From contig NC_081832.1 in the NCBI RefSeq assembly GCF_030867095.1, forward strand, positions 60,621,444 to 60,685,443: 64,000 nucleotides of DNA, given 5' to 3'. The position numbers were made by a program, and so were the translations under genes. Below are positions 1-12,500 of this stretch, piece after piece (the stretch's first letter is position 1; each line of letters begins with the position of its first letter). Source of the stretch: Alligator mississippiensis (taxonomy: Eukaryota > Chordata > Crocodylia > Alligatoridae). Under the pieces are notes generated by a model. The model worked only from the letters and a program-made list of their open reading frames with translations, was not told the DNA's origin and did not search any database.

Positions 1-1080
1 AACTGCTAACTTACAACCAGATTAGTCCAAAAGATGGAGTTCATAGATTCACAGATGTAGGGTCAGAAGGGACCTACGTAGATCTACAAGTCTGACCCCC
101 TGCCCTGGGCAGGAGAGAATACTGGGCTCATGTGACCCCAGCTAGGTAACTGTCAAGCCTCCTCTTAAAGACCCCCAAGGTAGAAGCCAGCACCACTGCC
201 CTTGGAAGTTGGTTTCAAATCCTAGCCGCCCTGACTGTGAAGTAGTGCCTCCTGATATCCAGCCTGAACCTACTCTTAAGCAACTTACGGCCGTTATTCC
301 TTGTTACTCCGAGAGGCGCTCGGGTAAACAGGGTCTCTCCCATTCCCCGCTGGTCCTCCCCTGGTAAGTTTATAGACAGCCACCAGGTCTCTTCTCAGCC
401 TTCTCTTGTGAAGGCTGAACAGGTTCAGGTCCCTTAGCCTTTCCTCATAGGGCCTGCCCTGCTGCCCCCTGATCATGCTGGTGGCCCTCCTCTGGACCCT
501 CTCGATGCTGGCCACATCCCTCCTGAAGTGCAGCGCCCAGAACTGGATGCAGTACTCCAACTGTGGCCTGACCAGTGCCGCATAGAGGGGGAGGATCACT
601 TCCTTGGCCCTGCTTGTAATGCATCTGTGGATGCATGACAAGGTGAGGTTGGCCTTACTGACCGCATCCCCACATTGACGGCCCATGTTCATTTTGGAAT
701 CGATAATGACTCCAAGATCTCTTTCTGCCACTGTGCTTTCAAGAAGGGAGTTCCCCAGCCTGTAGGTGCTGCTGGTTCTTACTGCCCAAGTGCAGTACCC
801 TACACTTGTCAGTATTGAATCCCATCCTATTCTCATTCGCTCACCCCTGTAACCTGTCCAGGTCCAGCTGTATCCTGTCCCTCCCTTCTAGTGTGCCCAC
901 CTCGCCCCAAATCTTGGTTTCGTCGGCGAATTTGAACAGAGTGCTTTTCACCCTCTCGTCCAAGTCGCTAATAAAGAAATTGAACAGTGCGGGCCCGAGG
1001 ACCGAGCCTTGGGGGACTCCACTGCCCTCATCCCTCCAGGTCAAAAATGACCTGTCCACCACCACTCATGAGAGGGACTT
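1..1080 (-). mobile_element. CR1 LINE, 5'-truncated and decayed
   Basis: Minus-strand frames at 841-1065 and 294-836 carry the C-terminal part of a CR1 reverse transcriptase. It has SGVPQGSVLGPALFN, then FADET where the active site is normally FADDT, then the thumb/C-terminal region (RDLGVIIDSKMN, CIHRCITSRAKEV, RPYEERLRDLNLFSLHKRR). Frame breaks separate the two parts. The 3' UTR end near positions 40-130 has the TGAATCTATGAA tail typical of CR1. Upstream it is cut off near 1080 by a second CR1 fragment. It is inactive. Confidence 0.9.
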
Positions 1081-1081
1081 T

Positions 1082-1200
1082 ATCAAAGAATCACAGAATC
1101 ATAGACAATTAGTGTTGGAAAGGACCTCAGGAGGTCATCTAGTCCAACCGCTTGGTCAAAGCAGGACCACCCCCAACTAGATCATTCCAGCCAAACATAA
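1082..1200 (-). mobile_element. CR1 3'-end fragment
   Basis: On the minus strand this reads GGTTGGACTAGATGACCTCC followed by TGAGGTCC and an ATGATTCTGTGATTC tail, the classic CR1 3' end. It abuts the 5' break of the longer CR1, so it is a separate insertion in the same orientation. Confidence 0.8.
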
Positions 1201-1360
1201 AAGCCAGTGACATGCCTTTATGACATGGCTGCCTGTGAGAGATCTGGACTCAGCAATGTAAAGCACTGCACTGGAAGGACTCCTTATCTCCTTACCCTAG
1301 CCGTAGCCCACATTCAAGATCTTTATTCCTTGTAGGGAGGTACTCAGCCATGTTAGTCTG

Positions 1361-1510
1361 GCAGAAGGCAGGGCAGGGTGGCACTTTAGTAGCTCACTGT
1401 GAAAGGCACAGGCTTTCATAATAACATCTGATGACTGTTGCTTACGAAAGAAAGCTTGTGCCTTTTTGAATGAGTTAGTCACTGAGGTGCCACTTTGCTC
1501 TGCCTTCTGC
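1361..1510. repeat. Imperfect inverted-repeat (hairpin) element
   Basis: Left arm 1361-1417 and right arm 1450-1510 are near reverse complements over about 57 bp (GCAGAAGGCAG...GGCACAGGCTTTC). The loop is about 32 bp. Wording such as ATGTTAGTCTG upstream and GTTAGTCACTGAGGTGCCAC inside matches a common reptile interspersed repeat. Confidence 0.7.
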
Positions 1511-1512
1511 TT

Positions 1513-4315
1513 TTATTCATTGTTAAAGGCTGCAGTCACTGAAGCTGTTTGATCAGGGACTGTGCTAGCTCCCGAGGCCTTTTCCATTCACAAATTACTT
1601 TCTTTTCAATGGGGAAGGAGGTGAGGGGGAAAAAAATAATAATAATAAAAAAAAATGGAAAACAGAGGCTGTATCTGACCAGGAAATTCCCTCTGGTGGG
1701 GAAGCTCAGCTCTCCCAGAATTGTTCCTTTGTGTTTGCTCTGTTCTCTCAAAAGAATCACTGCCAAATCTTGGAAACTTTCGTTTCCTCCCTGACCTCTC
1801 CTCCTCCTCCAGCGGGGTCCATTGTCACATGCTGATGGAACAGGGACCTTTGGACTGGGGATGATGACCTAGCAGGGCCAGATGCTCAACCTGATGGGGA
1901 AAGGAAAATGGCAGCAGACTCATATTCGGAGGCAGTGGATGAAGGAGGGATTCTCAGAATCCCCCACCTCACATTTTTTCATTGTGCCTAGCTGAGGTCA
2001 GGTAGCCTTATGGATGATGAAGTGATCTTCTGACAAAGTCAACTTGAGTATCCTGTATCTATCTTATTTAGTTAGTCTATAAGGTGCACATTTACCCTGC
2101 CTTCAGCCTTGTGGATAGCAGGCATCAAGGCAGAGCACTCTGGCTGCCAGCCTTTGCTCCAGATGTGGCTGCGTTTCAGCAGCATTGTGCTTTGCAAAGC
2201 ATCCTGGCACACACTGGGACTAAAAGGGTCTAGGAAGAGAGAGCCAGCTCCTAAATAGTCTGCATCAGCTCTTATTGATATCTCCAGACCTGAAGATCTG
2301 AGGGGTCTCATGCACATCTAGTGCAACATGCTCTCACAGATTAAACCATGAAGTGGCCACAGGATGAACTCTTCTAGCCTTTCAACATTTGAGTGCTGGA
2401 TATTGTGATACCCTTCTCCTAGGACTGAGGCACCAGGAGCTGATTGCCCTGAAAGAGCGCCCATCAGGCAGGTCTGCTCCTTGTGTAGCCTCGATCCAGA
2501 CACAGTGGCATTTCTAGTTACTGAACAGGAGCCAATGCGCTGCTCTCCCATCACCCACCCAGGAGTTTCAAGCCTTGGTAAACAGTCTCAGTTAAAAATT
2601 TCCCCTCCCTTTCCCCAGCATTCAGCAGTCTAATCTCTGCAATCTTCCTGAATGGGAGGAATTCCAGGAACAGAAAGGCTGGCTTCACCTCTCAGAAAGG
2701 GTTAAAAGTCATCACCATGAACAGAGATCATAAAAGGCAAAGCAAGGATGTATGTGCCTCTCCTGGGGCTTTAGTCAATGTAACTTCATGGTGATTAATA
2801 TCCTTATCTGATAACCAGCTTTGGAAGATAAACATGAGACCCCATTACTTAAAAAGGAGAGCAGGGCAGGAAAGCCCCAGTTTTTAGGTCACAATTTAAT
2901 TTCCATTCAGCTTCTTTTACCACAAAGGAGCCTGCAGGTTTCAGAAAGGGCCAACTGTCTCCTTGTCCTATCCTAGGTCAATGGGGAGGGGATGGGCAGA
3001 AAGGAGAGGGCCAGAAGTATTAGTAAGACAACTGTGCTAGCAGTGAGCTGCTGATCCTTCCTTATTCCACATCTACTTTAGGAACATAAGTCACTGCTGA
3101 CAGTATCTTGCTTTCATAAGGGTAGCTAACAACTGCTCTTCTGAAAGCCAGACATTTTCATCGTGGTTTCATATCCCCATCTCATCCAGCAGCATGGCCG
3201 AGGTCAGAGCCCCAACTGGACAGAAAGGAAGAGACAAACAATAATGTGAAGATGGGCTACTTGTGGCCTTTTGGCTGACCCAGGAGCCAGAACACACTGG
3301 ATGTGGAGCAGCACAGCTCTACTGAGTCCCTCCTGACTTACATCAGTGGGAGTGAAAGGATAGTCAGGTTCCAACTGTGCCTGATGAGCTTGGGGAGACC
3401 ATCTGGCTCTTCATCTCATGCACAACCGAGTTTGTTTGATGTGCTATTAGCTTATACAAACAGGGAAAAAATAATGCATGAGCTTAAGCCCATAATGCCT
3501 CTTCCTGGTATGGCTACATTTGGAGAGATTTTGGAAAGGCCAGGCTCTTGCTGCAGCTACCTGACAGTCCATGGCTATGTGGCTCAGAAGCATTTGTCCG
3601 GTCTGTCCTCAGCTTTGGCAGGGCTCAGAAAGGAAGGCTGCACCACTCCCTGTTATCTGCCGGTGGGCGTACGTTATTCTTTAGCTATGTCACTTACTAA
3701 CTCAATTGATGCATTTATGGATGGAACCTGTACACGAGCCCCAAGGCAGATCTGGTATGTTAGAGCAGATGGAAAAGCTCCCCTTGACTTTAGGGATGTC
3801 TCTGCTTCTAGCAGGGCTGAACTAAACCCAGGAAATCTCCCACAAAGCACATTCTGCCAAATATTTGCAGCTCCAGGAGTAAACCCTCAGCTGTCCCTCG
3901 TCCCACCTTTACTTGACTACAAGCAGAGCTGGAGCTTTGATGAGCCTATGGAGGTATGTCAGGCATGCATTTGGTCCAAGGACTCATGTGTTGAGGAGCT
4001 TTAAATATTCCAGCTATATTTTAAACAAGCTGAAAAGCTTCAGGCCCAAAGCAGCCCGGAAGGAGAAGATTGCTACCCTTGCAGCAGAGTAAATAAACAA
4101 TGGCTCTAACCAAAGAGATTCAAACTCCACCCCAACGTTTCTTGCATCTTCCTCTGGAACGGATGAGGATGCTGCAGAGGGAAGGTCTCTCACCAGGTTC
4201 CTTCCCCTCAGCGCTGTGCTTTTTATAGAGCCTGTGCTCACCTCATGTAAACAGAGCCCTTTGGAAATGGTGCTGCCGTTTCTGCCTGTGTTTATCTGGC
4301 TCTTGTTATCTAGTG
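1513..4315. other. Presumed AFAP1L1 intron 1 (and 3' flank), no gene seen
   Basis: Apart from the 233-codon frame, this stretch has an A-rich simple tract (about 1629-1656) and a fragment near 2030-2090 that resembles the TTAGTCTATAAGGTGC portion of a reptile interspersed repeat. Nothing else is supported. Confidence 0.5.
3303..4004 (+). CDS. Unrecognised 233-codon open reading frame, probably spurious
   Basis: This is the longest ATG-to-stop frame in the window. The translation begins MEQHSSTESLLTY. It has scattered Cys, no recognised domain, signal peptide or transmembrane run, and no family I know. It sits on the plus strand in what should be AFAP1L1 intron 1, with no CpG island, Kozak strength or poly(A) signal tied to it. 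The codon content looks like ordinary intron sequence. A chance open frame is the default explanation. Decay of an old repeat or a lineage-specific exon cannot be excluded. Confidence 0.1.
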   Translation: MEQHSSTESLLTYISGSERIVRFQLCLMSLGRPSGSSSHAQPSLFDVLLAYTNREKIMHELKPIMPLPGMATFGEILERPGSCCSYLTVHGYVAQKHLSGLSSALAGLRKEGCTTPCYLPVGVRYSLAMSLTNSIDAFMDGTCTRAPRQIWYVRADGKAPLDFRDVSASSRAELNPGNLPQSTFCQIFAAPGVNPQLSLVPPLLDYKQSWSFDEPMEVCQACIWSKDSCVEEL

Positions 4316-4600
4316 CAGTGGTTCTCAACCTTTTTTGTACCAAGACCCATTTGCAATCATTGATGGCCAATCCTGACCCAGTGCCCCTCACTCCTCATCC
4401 ACTGCCCTCCCACCCCCCAGCCCCTGAGTGTGTGGGGAAGGGGGTGGGTGTGTGGCATGCTGGGTTGGGACTGACCATTCATGTTTGCAAATGGGGCTGT
4501 GGACAGCTGGAGTTTGAGACCACGGGTCAGGCTGTAGCTCCCATTTTGCATGTAAGGCCTGGTTGCTATGCTGAGGTTTGCTTCCAGGAGACAACAAAAT
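4316..4600 (+). mobile_element. hAT-like non-autonomous element, 5' end
   Basis: It starts CAGTGGTTCTCAACC, the same terminal sequence as the element at 9228. The matching right end was not found, so it is probably truncated. The right boundary given is approximate. Confidence 0.55.
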
Positions 4601-4740
4601 CCACCGCACCACACATAGAGCTAGTAATAGAAGATCCTCAAATGGAGCAAGAGTATCAGCTAGGGCAAAACAGCTGTTCAAGTCCGGACCCTAGCAGGGT
4701 GGTAACTAGTCACCCCCTAGGGTGTCTGTTCAGGGGGTGT

Positions 4741-5844
4741 TAACTAACCAGCAGGTCAACTAAAGAGGCAGATGAAGGGGTTACCTGGAAAAGGGTCTCT
4801 TACCAGCCATTTTACAGCACAGAAGGAAACTATGGAGACAGACACAGACTCTATATTTTAGAGAAGCCATGTGTACGTGGGCAAGGGAAGAGAGTGGGAA
4901 ACCGTATAATTAAAGGCTCTTAAGGGAGTGATTTGGAACACAATAACGATACAGGGCACCTCCAAGACTAACTGAGCATTGTTAGTTAGGTAGCTGTTAC
5001 AGGCACTAGAAATTCTGTGCTATGTTCATCTTGCAGTTGGGATATTTGGCTGAAGATGCAGCAAACTATCTTGTTGGAGCTGGTATAATGTTGCAATGTT
5101 GGAGCTGGCTGCTGTGTTGTGCGGAGGCTTGTGTTACACAATACTGCTCTGTTTGATTTTAAACACTGGATTTAGTGGACTTCTGCCAGATGCCTTGGTT
5201 CTGAGTGGTTTCTGAACACCGTCACATCCTTACCACCTCTGACATAAGCCCAAAGGGTACTCAAGAGAGAGGCATGGGACCTGAGGCACAGAGCTGTGTG
5301 TAGGCATCTGTTATTTTGTTCAAAGCTGTGCATTGTTTGCCCAGCTAAAGTAAAAAAAATGACAGGTTTTTGAAACCCTTACAGAAACCTGTGCATCTCC
5401 ACTTTTACTCACATCTCTCTGAAGAGGTGAACTGTAAACCAGATGGCAACTCTGGAAAAGGAGAACTGAAACTCCTGGAAGGACAGCACTGGTCCCAAGA
5501 GCTAATGCATATGGTCAAGAGACCAGGTCTGGTACCTACTCAGACCAAGGGAAGTTTAAGAGCACACAGGGGAATGGTTCAGATAGACATAGAAGCCAGA
5601 AGGGCAGTGAACCAAGGGAACCCTATAAGGAATGTATAAGACATCCTGGCTACTCAGCAAATGAAATAATTTCAGTCCAGCACTTGCAGTGGGGGCCTTA
5701 AATTAGGATCACTAGGTTCCATGCCGAGTTCTGCATTTGGCTCTGTCTGTGGTCTCAGATGCTACACTTCCTTTTGTGCGCTTCAGTGTCTGTTCAGAAA
5801 GCACAGTACTGTACACTTTACAGCCATGTCACAACGTATCAGGG
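4741..5844. other. Intronic sequence, nothing recognised
   Basis: No exon, RNA gene or clear repeat seen. Confidence 0.4.
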
Positions 5845-6067
5845 AAGGGGTGTCAAAGGTATGGTCTACAAGCCACATCTCTCCTGCAGCGCACTATCAT
5901 CCAACCTGCTGTGCTGGCCATGGGTCTCAGAGTTGACCCACATACAGCATGTGGCACACTGAATCTGATCCACGTGCTGTGGGGTTGATCTATGAACCCA
6001 GCTGGCCCATGGACCAGCTCTGTGCCATTAACGCAGCTCGCAGGACCCAGTGAGTTTGACACCCCTG
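5845..6067. mobile_element. hAT-like MITE (CAGGGGTGTCAAACTC family)
   Basis: The right end TGAGTTTGACACCCCTG is the reverse complement of the left end AAGGGGTGTCAAA. Flanking 8-mers TATCAGGG and TGTTAGGT agree at 5 of 8 positions, consistent with an old 8-bp target duplication. Confidence 0.75.
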
Positions 6068-8090
6068 TGTTAGGTAAAGCCTTGTTGTACTTGTCAGGGC
6101 TTTCAGCATTAGGCATGAGTATGACAAACAGACAGACAGGATCCAAACACACATACACAACTTAAAAAAAAAAAAAAAGAGGCTGAAATTAATAGTAGCT
6201 GTTCTGCAATTTATGGTTAATCTCATGTAAAAATACAGCAGATCTCACAAAAGCCTGTAGTGTTATCTAGTCTATGCCCCAGTCATTGGAGGCTTGTCAC
6301 CTTCAGTATATTCTCACTGTATAAGAAAAGAGCTGCACAGTGCAAGGCACGACATGTCCACATGATGATTAACAAGACATTTAAACCCACAGCATCACTG
6401 CCAGTAACTGAACGGGATTTTAAAAATTAACTTCCCACCACTCTGCCACACAGCTGGTTACACAAGGAGGCTGCTGCTACTGTTGCTGTGGAGGGGTTTT
6501 TAATGCTGTGCTTTGTGTTAAGGGCCTTGAACTCTGAGGATGAGGAAGCTCCAGAGACTGGTCATAACAGTTTCTGAAAAGAATCTCTAAAATGCCTTCT
6601 GTGGTTTGCTCCTGCTAACCCAAAACAAATTTGGACTCTCCTGAAACTGAAAAGCTGCAGCTGTCAGGGGTCTGCCCAGGATGGAGGTTTGGGTTGTTGT
6701 TGTTTTTTTTTTGGCTGAGCAAAACAAAAACAAAGCAAAGACGCTGCGACTGTGGCTTGTATTCACAAGCAGCGCTAGCATCCCTGGCCCCTGGAGCTTC
6801 TGGCCCACTGTGCAAGGCAGAACAGGCCAGCTCACCAGCTGTGCAAGACCCTGGCAGAGGCACAGTGCTGCAGGTAGCTCCAGGAACTCTGAATTGTCCA
6901 ATATTGATCAGTTCCCATGACACCCTTTGCTTTGTCCCTCTTAACACATCCAGTCTTTCAGATACAGATAGAGCTACTCAACAAATCTGGTTGTTCCTTA
7001 ACCCAGTTACAAACATGGTCTGAGTCTGTAGCGCACAACGGATTTTTACTGTGGTCCTTCATTCTAGCTACTGAAGAAACAGACGTGGCCAGGTCTTTTT
7101 GCTTTGTTTAATTACAGGCCAAATTCCAGTCTCATCTATACTACCATGGCCTTTTGAAGTCAGCAGCGTCACTCCAGCACAAGCCTGGTACAATGGAGAT
7201 CAGAGATCTGGGTGTGTAACAGCAGCAGCTCACTTCCAAACAGACTAGGAAGTTTTAAATAATGAATGAAGACAGAGGATTGAGATGCCCTTTTAAAGGA
7301 ATAGCTAGGCAGGGTCCAGCCCTGCTGAGTAATGTCTAAAACAAACTTTAAGACCAAAGGAGAGAGTGTTTGGATTACTCTGAACCCAGAGGAGGCTTCC
7401 CCTCCATGCCACCCCCCGCGAAAAATTTGGTGTCGGTCTCTTCAAAACAAACTCTGCAGTGCATAGAAAGCAGCAAGTTGGCCTGGCCTCAGCACATGGC
7501 CATCCCAGTAGATAAGAGACAAGGAGATAAGGGTTTCTGGGACCCCAGGGCCAGCAGCAGAGATCTGGAAGGGGAAGTCAACGCCAAGAGTCAGGCTCCC
7601 TGCCCACCCTTGCCTTTCTTTAGAGGGCTTTTCAAACCCACAGCTAAAGCTGCCCTCCTGCTACAGGCAATGCATTTCCTGCGCTGGGATTCTCTTTCTC
7701 AGATTGGCGTTGGTTTTGGGTAACAACATGATGTGAACAGCTCATGAATAAAACCCACAGACAAAATGGCTTCAAAGGTCTCCTTTGGGAAACTGCAGCC
7801 GAACAGACAGAAGAGATGGTCTAATACCCCTCAGGGAGGCAAAGGACAAACACAAATAGGAACAGCATCATGAGGCAGGGATAGGCTATTTATACCTTTC
7901 AAAGCACTGCAAAAAAACCAACACCACCTAGAACCAACACCACCTAGAATAGATGGTACAAGATGGTAAAAATAAACTTCATTTTTGCACAGAGGGAGCT
8001 GAAGATGGAAGGTTGTCCCTCTGGATCCATGAGAATGTTATTTCCTACCTATGGGGACTTTTTACTATCTTGTACCATCTATACTTTCCC
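6068..8090. other. Intronic sequence, nothing recognised
   Basis: A 16-nt A tract lies near 6163-6178. A perfect MEF2-type motif CTATTTATA lies near 7886, reported only as a motif match. No exon was identified. Confidence 0.4.
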
Positions 8091-8260
8091 CAGAGCCTGA
8101 CGAAGGGACTTTGATCCTGAAAGCTTGCAGAAAAGGACAACTTTCTTGCAATTTCCCAATTGGTCTAATAAAAGGTATCATTTTGGAACTAAGAGTTCTA
8201 GGGGGGGTTGTATGTCTTTTTGTCTCAGACCAACACGGCTACCAAGTATACCCCTTTCAA
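8091..8260 (+). repeat. Reptile interspersed repeat fragment
   Basis: It contains GACGAAGGGACTTTGATCCT, GAAAGCTTGCAG, TTGGTCTAATAAAAGGTATC and CAGACCAACACGGCTACC. I recognise this word order from many reptile introns but cannot name the family with certainty. Related pieces occur at 24150-24215 and 15800-15905. Confidence 0.65.
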
Positions 8261-8961
8261 AGCACTGGACATACACCAGCTAATGAGATATCACATTCAG
8301 TATCACTATCCTCAAGCTAAAGATGGAAAAATTGAGGCAAGGATGTGTATGCACAATATTTATGCTAGGGAACAGTACAGTTGTCCTAATTACTGGTGCT
8401 CATGCAGAGATACGGGGATGCTTACCCCAAAAGGAGCACTCTGTGTGCTATTCAGAAGAACATGCTATGGAGTTGGAGCTAAGAGATCTATTCTGGCACC
8501 AACATCTGTGACCCAAGCTGGGCCATGGAAGGTAGCGATTTGCTCATAGAAACAAGCAAATCATCTCTACAGGCACTGCGAGAGCCTGGATGCAAAAGCA
8601 GGAAGGCTTTCCCCCCAGCCAACCCTTCCTAATGCACAGAGACAAACCAGAGCTATTAACACAGTGTTGGGAGAGCATCCAAAATACACTGCTGGGTCTT
8701 TGCTAAGTCACCTTCCTGAAGTCCTTTGTCTCCACTATGCCCTACCCACAAAGCCCAAGGTTCAAGACAGCTATTATTATGGCCAATTGCATTCATTGTG
8801 GTGGAAAATCTGCATACTCAGCACTCCAGCAAGCACTACAGATGGCTCTGTGGCATTGCCTACTGCTGCCCTATGCAGAGACAAGGACATGGCCTCTGTG
8901 GCTAGGAAGTTGCAAAGGTGGGTGGGTCTCCAGAGGGTACATCTCTACAAATCCTATAGGG

Positions 8962-9191
8962 CATGGGTTGGCAACATTTTTGGGGTAGAGTGCCAAAAAC
9001 ACCCACAACCTCGGTTTGTAAGATGTTGGCATGCCAGGGGTGGATGGTGTTGGAGCCGTGAGGGGCACAATTCCTGTTGTGGCAGCGCAGCCCCTGCCTC
9101 TTCCCTGACATCCACCCTGAGGCGTGTGTACCAAACAAAATGTCTTTGCATGCCATGGTCTGCCACCTGTGCCAGCAGTTGTCTACCCCTG
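8962..9191. mobile_element. hAT-like MITE (CAGGGGTGGGCAAC family)
   Basis: The left end CATGGGTTGGCAAC and right end GTTGTCTACCCCTG are inverted repeats. Flanking 8-mers CTATAGGG and CTATACAG agree at 6 of 8 positions, supporting an 8-bp target duplication. Confidence 0.75.
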
Positions 9192-9227
9192 CTATACAGC
9201 CTGAATATCCTCTGTGAAGACCTAGAT

Positions 9228-9508
9228 CAGTGGTTCTCAGCCTTTTTAGACTCAAGGCTCCTTTTTTAGACTACTTGGAAAAGGCTAGCTCTTAGTTTTC
9301 ACTCTTTTTTGCCTACAAAAAATAATAGAGAAGTTTTTCTGTTGTGAAGTACTCAGAAATAGTCCACAACTATGGATTTCTACTTGAAATCACTGAGTTT
9401 ATGTTGTGAATGACATTTTAAACTCAACACTGCTAACATTGTGTGGCACCTCTTAAAAGGACCTCAAGACATCCCAGGCTGCCATGGCACTTTGGTTGAG
9501 AACTGCTG
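9228..9508. mobile_element. hAT-like MITE (CAGTGGTTCTCA family)
   Basis: The left end CAGTGGTTCTCAGCC and right end GGTTGAGAACTGCTG are inverted repeats. Flanking 8-mers ACCTAGAT and AGCTAGAG agree at 6 of 8. It begins only 36 bp after the previous MITE ends. Confidence 0.75.
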
Positions 9509-12500
9509 AGCTAGAGATTCAGCTCCTGCTGAGTTAGTAACAGCCAAAAACCACTCAGAACCATGCACGATGGCCCACATCCATCTCTCTTGCATGTAAC
9601 ACAAACAACTGTCTTGGTGGCCATCCTGCCCAGAGGGCATCCCTAGAATGCCAAGAATTTGTAATCCAACTGCACAGAGCAATAGCAGAGGAAAGGGAAA
9701 ATAATGACACAGGGGACAAGGGTGTTTCAGGTGAGGTAGTATCATGATACAAAGGGAATACAAGGGAGGTTTTTCCATATTTTATGAGCTGCAGAGCTGA
9801 TAAACAGACAGAAAGGGGGTTATCAGAAGCCAAAAGCAAGATCTAGTCCTTGAGGTCAGTGGGAGAAAGCCTATGACAAGCTTCAAGAATCACATAGGAC
9901 AGGTCTAAACTAGATCTCGAGAAAGCAGAAGGAGCAAGGGGGACTGTACATGCCATGCTCTGCATGCAGCAGCCTGCATAAAGAAATAAGTGATAAGACG
10001 AGGACCCTGCTGAGAAGCACGAGTGGCTGTGGCTCAGTTGCCCTCCCCAGCAGTGGCATCTGCTTTTCTAAACCGAGTAGGAAGCAGTAACCCCGTCAAA
10101 CAGCCCCTGTTCATGTGACATACAGCAGGCATGTGCTTCCAGCATCAGGTTCATTAGCAAAGTCAGTAAGGCCCAAGGGCCACCCCGAGTTCCCCCCACG
10201 TGCTTTGAGGAGCAGGGTACAGACAGGTTGCCTTGAGGAATGTGCAGGGGTTGCACTCCAGCCCCTGGCAACGGACAGTTGTGAGAATAAACACTGACTT
10301 TCAATCAGGGGCACAAAAAAACCAGACTCCTGTGCCTGGGACAGCTGTGGAGTAAGGAGATACTCCTGCCCAGACTCCTGTGCGCAGGGACAGGATGCTG
10401 TGTGTAGTGAAGTGTGCTCCTAGCTGGCTCCTTCCAGCCCAGCTGAGAGCAGGATAAGGGTATTTTCTCAGCTGAGACCAGCCCTTCCGTTTCCGCCCAT
10501 TGCTGAGCACCATCGGGAGAATCAGGTGCAGCACCAAGGCCACGGTTGTGACAGCATTTCCTATCAGCTTAACCCTTCCTGTTCTGGAGGGGTCAGAGGA
10601 AAAATCCACTTAAAACATAAACCAAGATAAAACCTGACAACCTCAGCTACATGTGGAGGGGGCCGATTAGTCATTAGCTATATCAGTCACCTTCTGTAAA
10701 AGCCCAGATCCTTTTGTCATCTCCATGTTTAATTTCAGCACACAGTAGTCAGCTTGGAAAGCAGGAATTAAAACAGATCTTTGGGCAGTTTTTATTCCTG
10801 ACTCATTTCTAACCTAGACATATCTCCATCCCATTCCATGACCCATACATTAAACAACACTTGGAAAACACCAGCAATGGCATTTGAGCCCCTTGCAATA
10901 GGAGGTTGTCATGTTTTGGCTTATTACATTCAGTGGGTTAAGTTTTACTGAAACTTTAATGATTCAAAAGTGGAGGGAAAAATCCACATACCAATATAAC
11001 CTTCCTTTCTAATGAAACTCCAAGATGCATCTATGCTTCTAGCTGACTCCACTGGTTCCTCATTGTCAGAGAAAGGTAGTTAGCTTTATTTTGATTATCA
11101 GAATATACCAGCATTTTAGAAGATACCAGACAAACTGGCCCAAGGACAAATTATATTTGACCGGCAAAGCCTGGATATCAGCAGTGATTCAGTGGCAGGG
11201 GGCTTCTGCAGTGATTCAGTAGTGAGGTGGGTGGGGGCGAGGTGAGAGGAAGTTTGCATTTGCTGCAGCAGCAGCCAGGTCAGAGGCACTGGCTTGCTAT
11301 AGAACAAGAAGTGTTATTTTGGCCCTCTGCTCCTATGGGTTAGCCCACTGCAGTTTTGCTTTCAGGATTATTTCTGCATGAAAACAATCCTGCTGGAGGA
11401 CAAAAATCTTGGATTTTTAAAAAAAATTCTAATTTCAAGATTCATTCCAACAACCCTCAATTTCCATTTATTTCTATACAAAATGTTTCACTTACAATAA
11501 TTATACATTTAAGGGGGGAAAAGGTGAAATTATGGGACCATGAATCTCAACAGTTTCTATAGGATGAAAAATCAGTTTCCCATCTAGCTCCAGGTGATAG
11601 TAGCTGGGCTTACATCATTGCCTGTTGCTGCTGACCGACGGAGAGCTTGAGGCCTCAAAGCTACCAGAGCCAGGTTACAGCAAACTCTGGAAACAGGTGT
11701 ACTTTCCCCACCACATGCAATGCAGGACAGCCCAGGAGCAACAGGAGGCCTGGTGAAGGTGAAAAGGAGGAAGATACCAATTGCTAGGTCTGCTCATCCT
11801 GGTTATTCCCTTCCCATGTGACTGCCCTGTGTAGATGGTTCAGGTACCAAACATCCAGACTGAGGTGCCAGGGAAGGCACCCCATCACTAGCACCATCGG
11901 AGTTTGTTTTAACCTGAAATGGGCTGGAAATGGAAACCCCCACGAGCACAGTCCCAAACGTCCTGCTTCTGAGAGTAGCTGAGCAGGGTTGAGTATCTGA
12001 CTGCTATGGCTCACCTGCACCATCTCATATGGGAGGAGAAGAAAACCAAGTACCCATATTGTATGGGGATGGAAAAAGAGCCCATCTACAAAGGTTCAAG
12101 GCTAGCAGGAGGGGTCTGTCTGAGGACAAAGCTTCTGGGGTTTTGTACCTGGGCCTCACTCACTGCCTCTGCTTTTTTACCGTTATATTACCCTGTAATT
12201 GTTATTCCCCAGGATGACACTCTGAAAATGGGGATAGCCACATGGGATAAAGGAAGATCACCCAAAGGAAGGTCTTCAGTACTTGTTCTCCGTTTTACAC
12301 TGAGCTATAAAAAAAGTGTTGCCTTATATTCCTGTTAGAACTGCAGCAGCTCAGTTTCCAGGGGAAAGAATGGTTGCAATGTGGGGGAGAGCTCTCCATT
12401 TGCCTTGGAGAATAACAGCTGGGATGATCCTGTATTTCTCCCCACCCTTGCCCTCTCCTCACACCCTTCCACTGGGCGCATTCTAGTAGAGGCTGGGATT

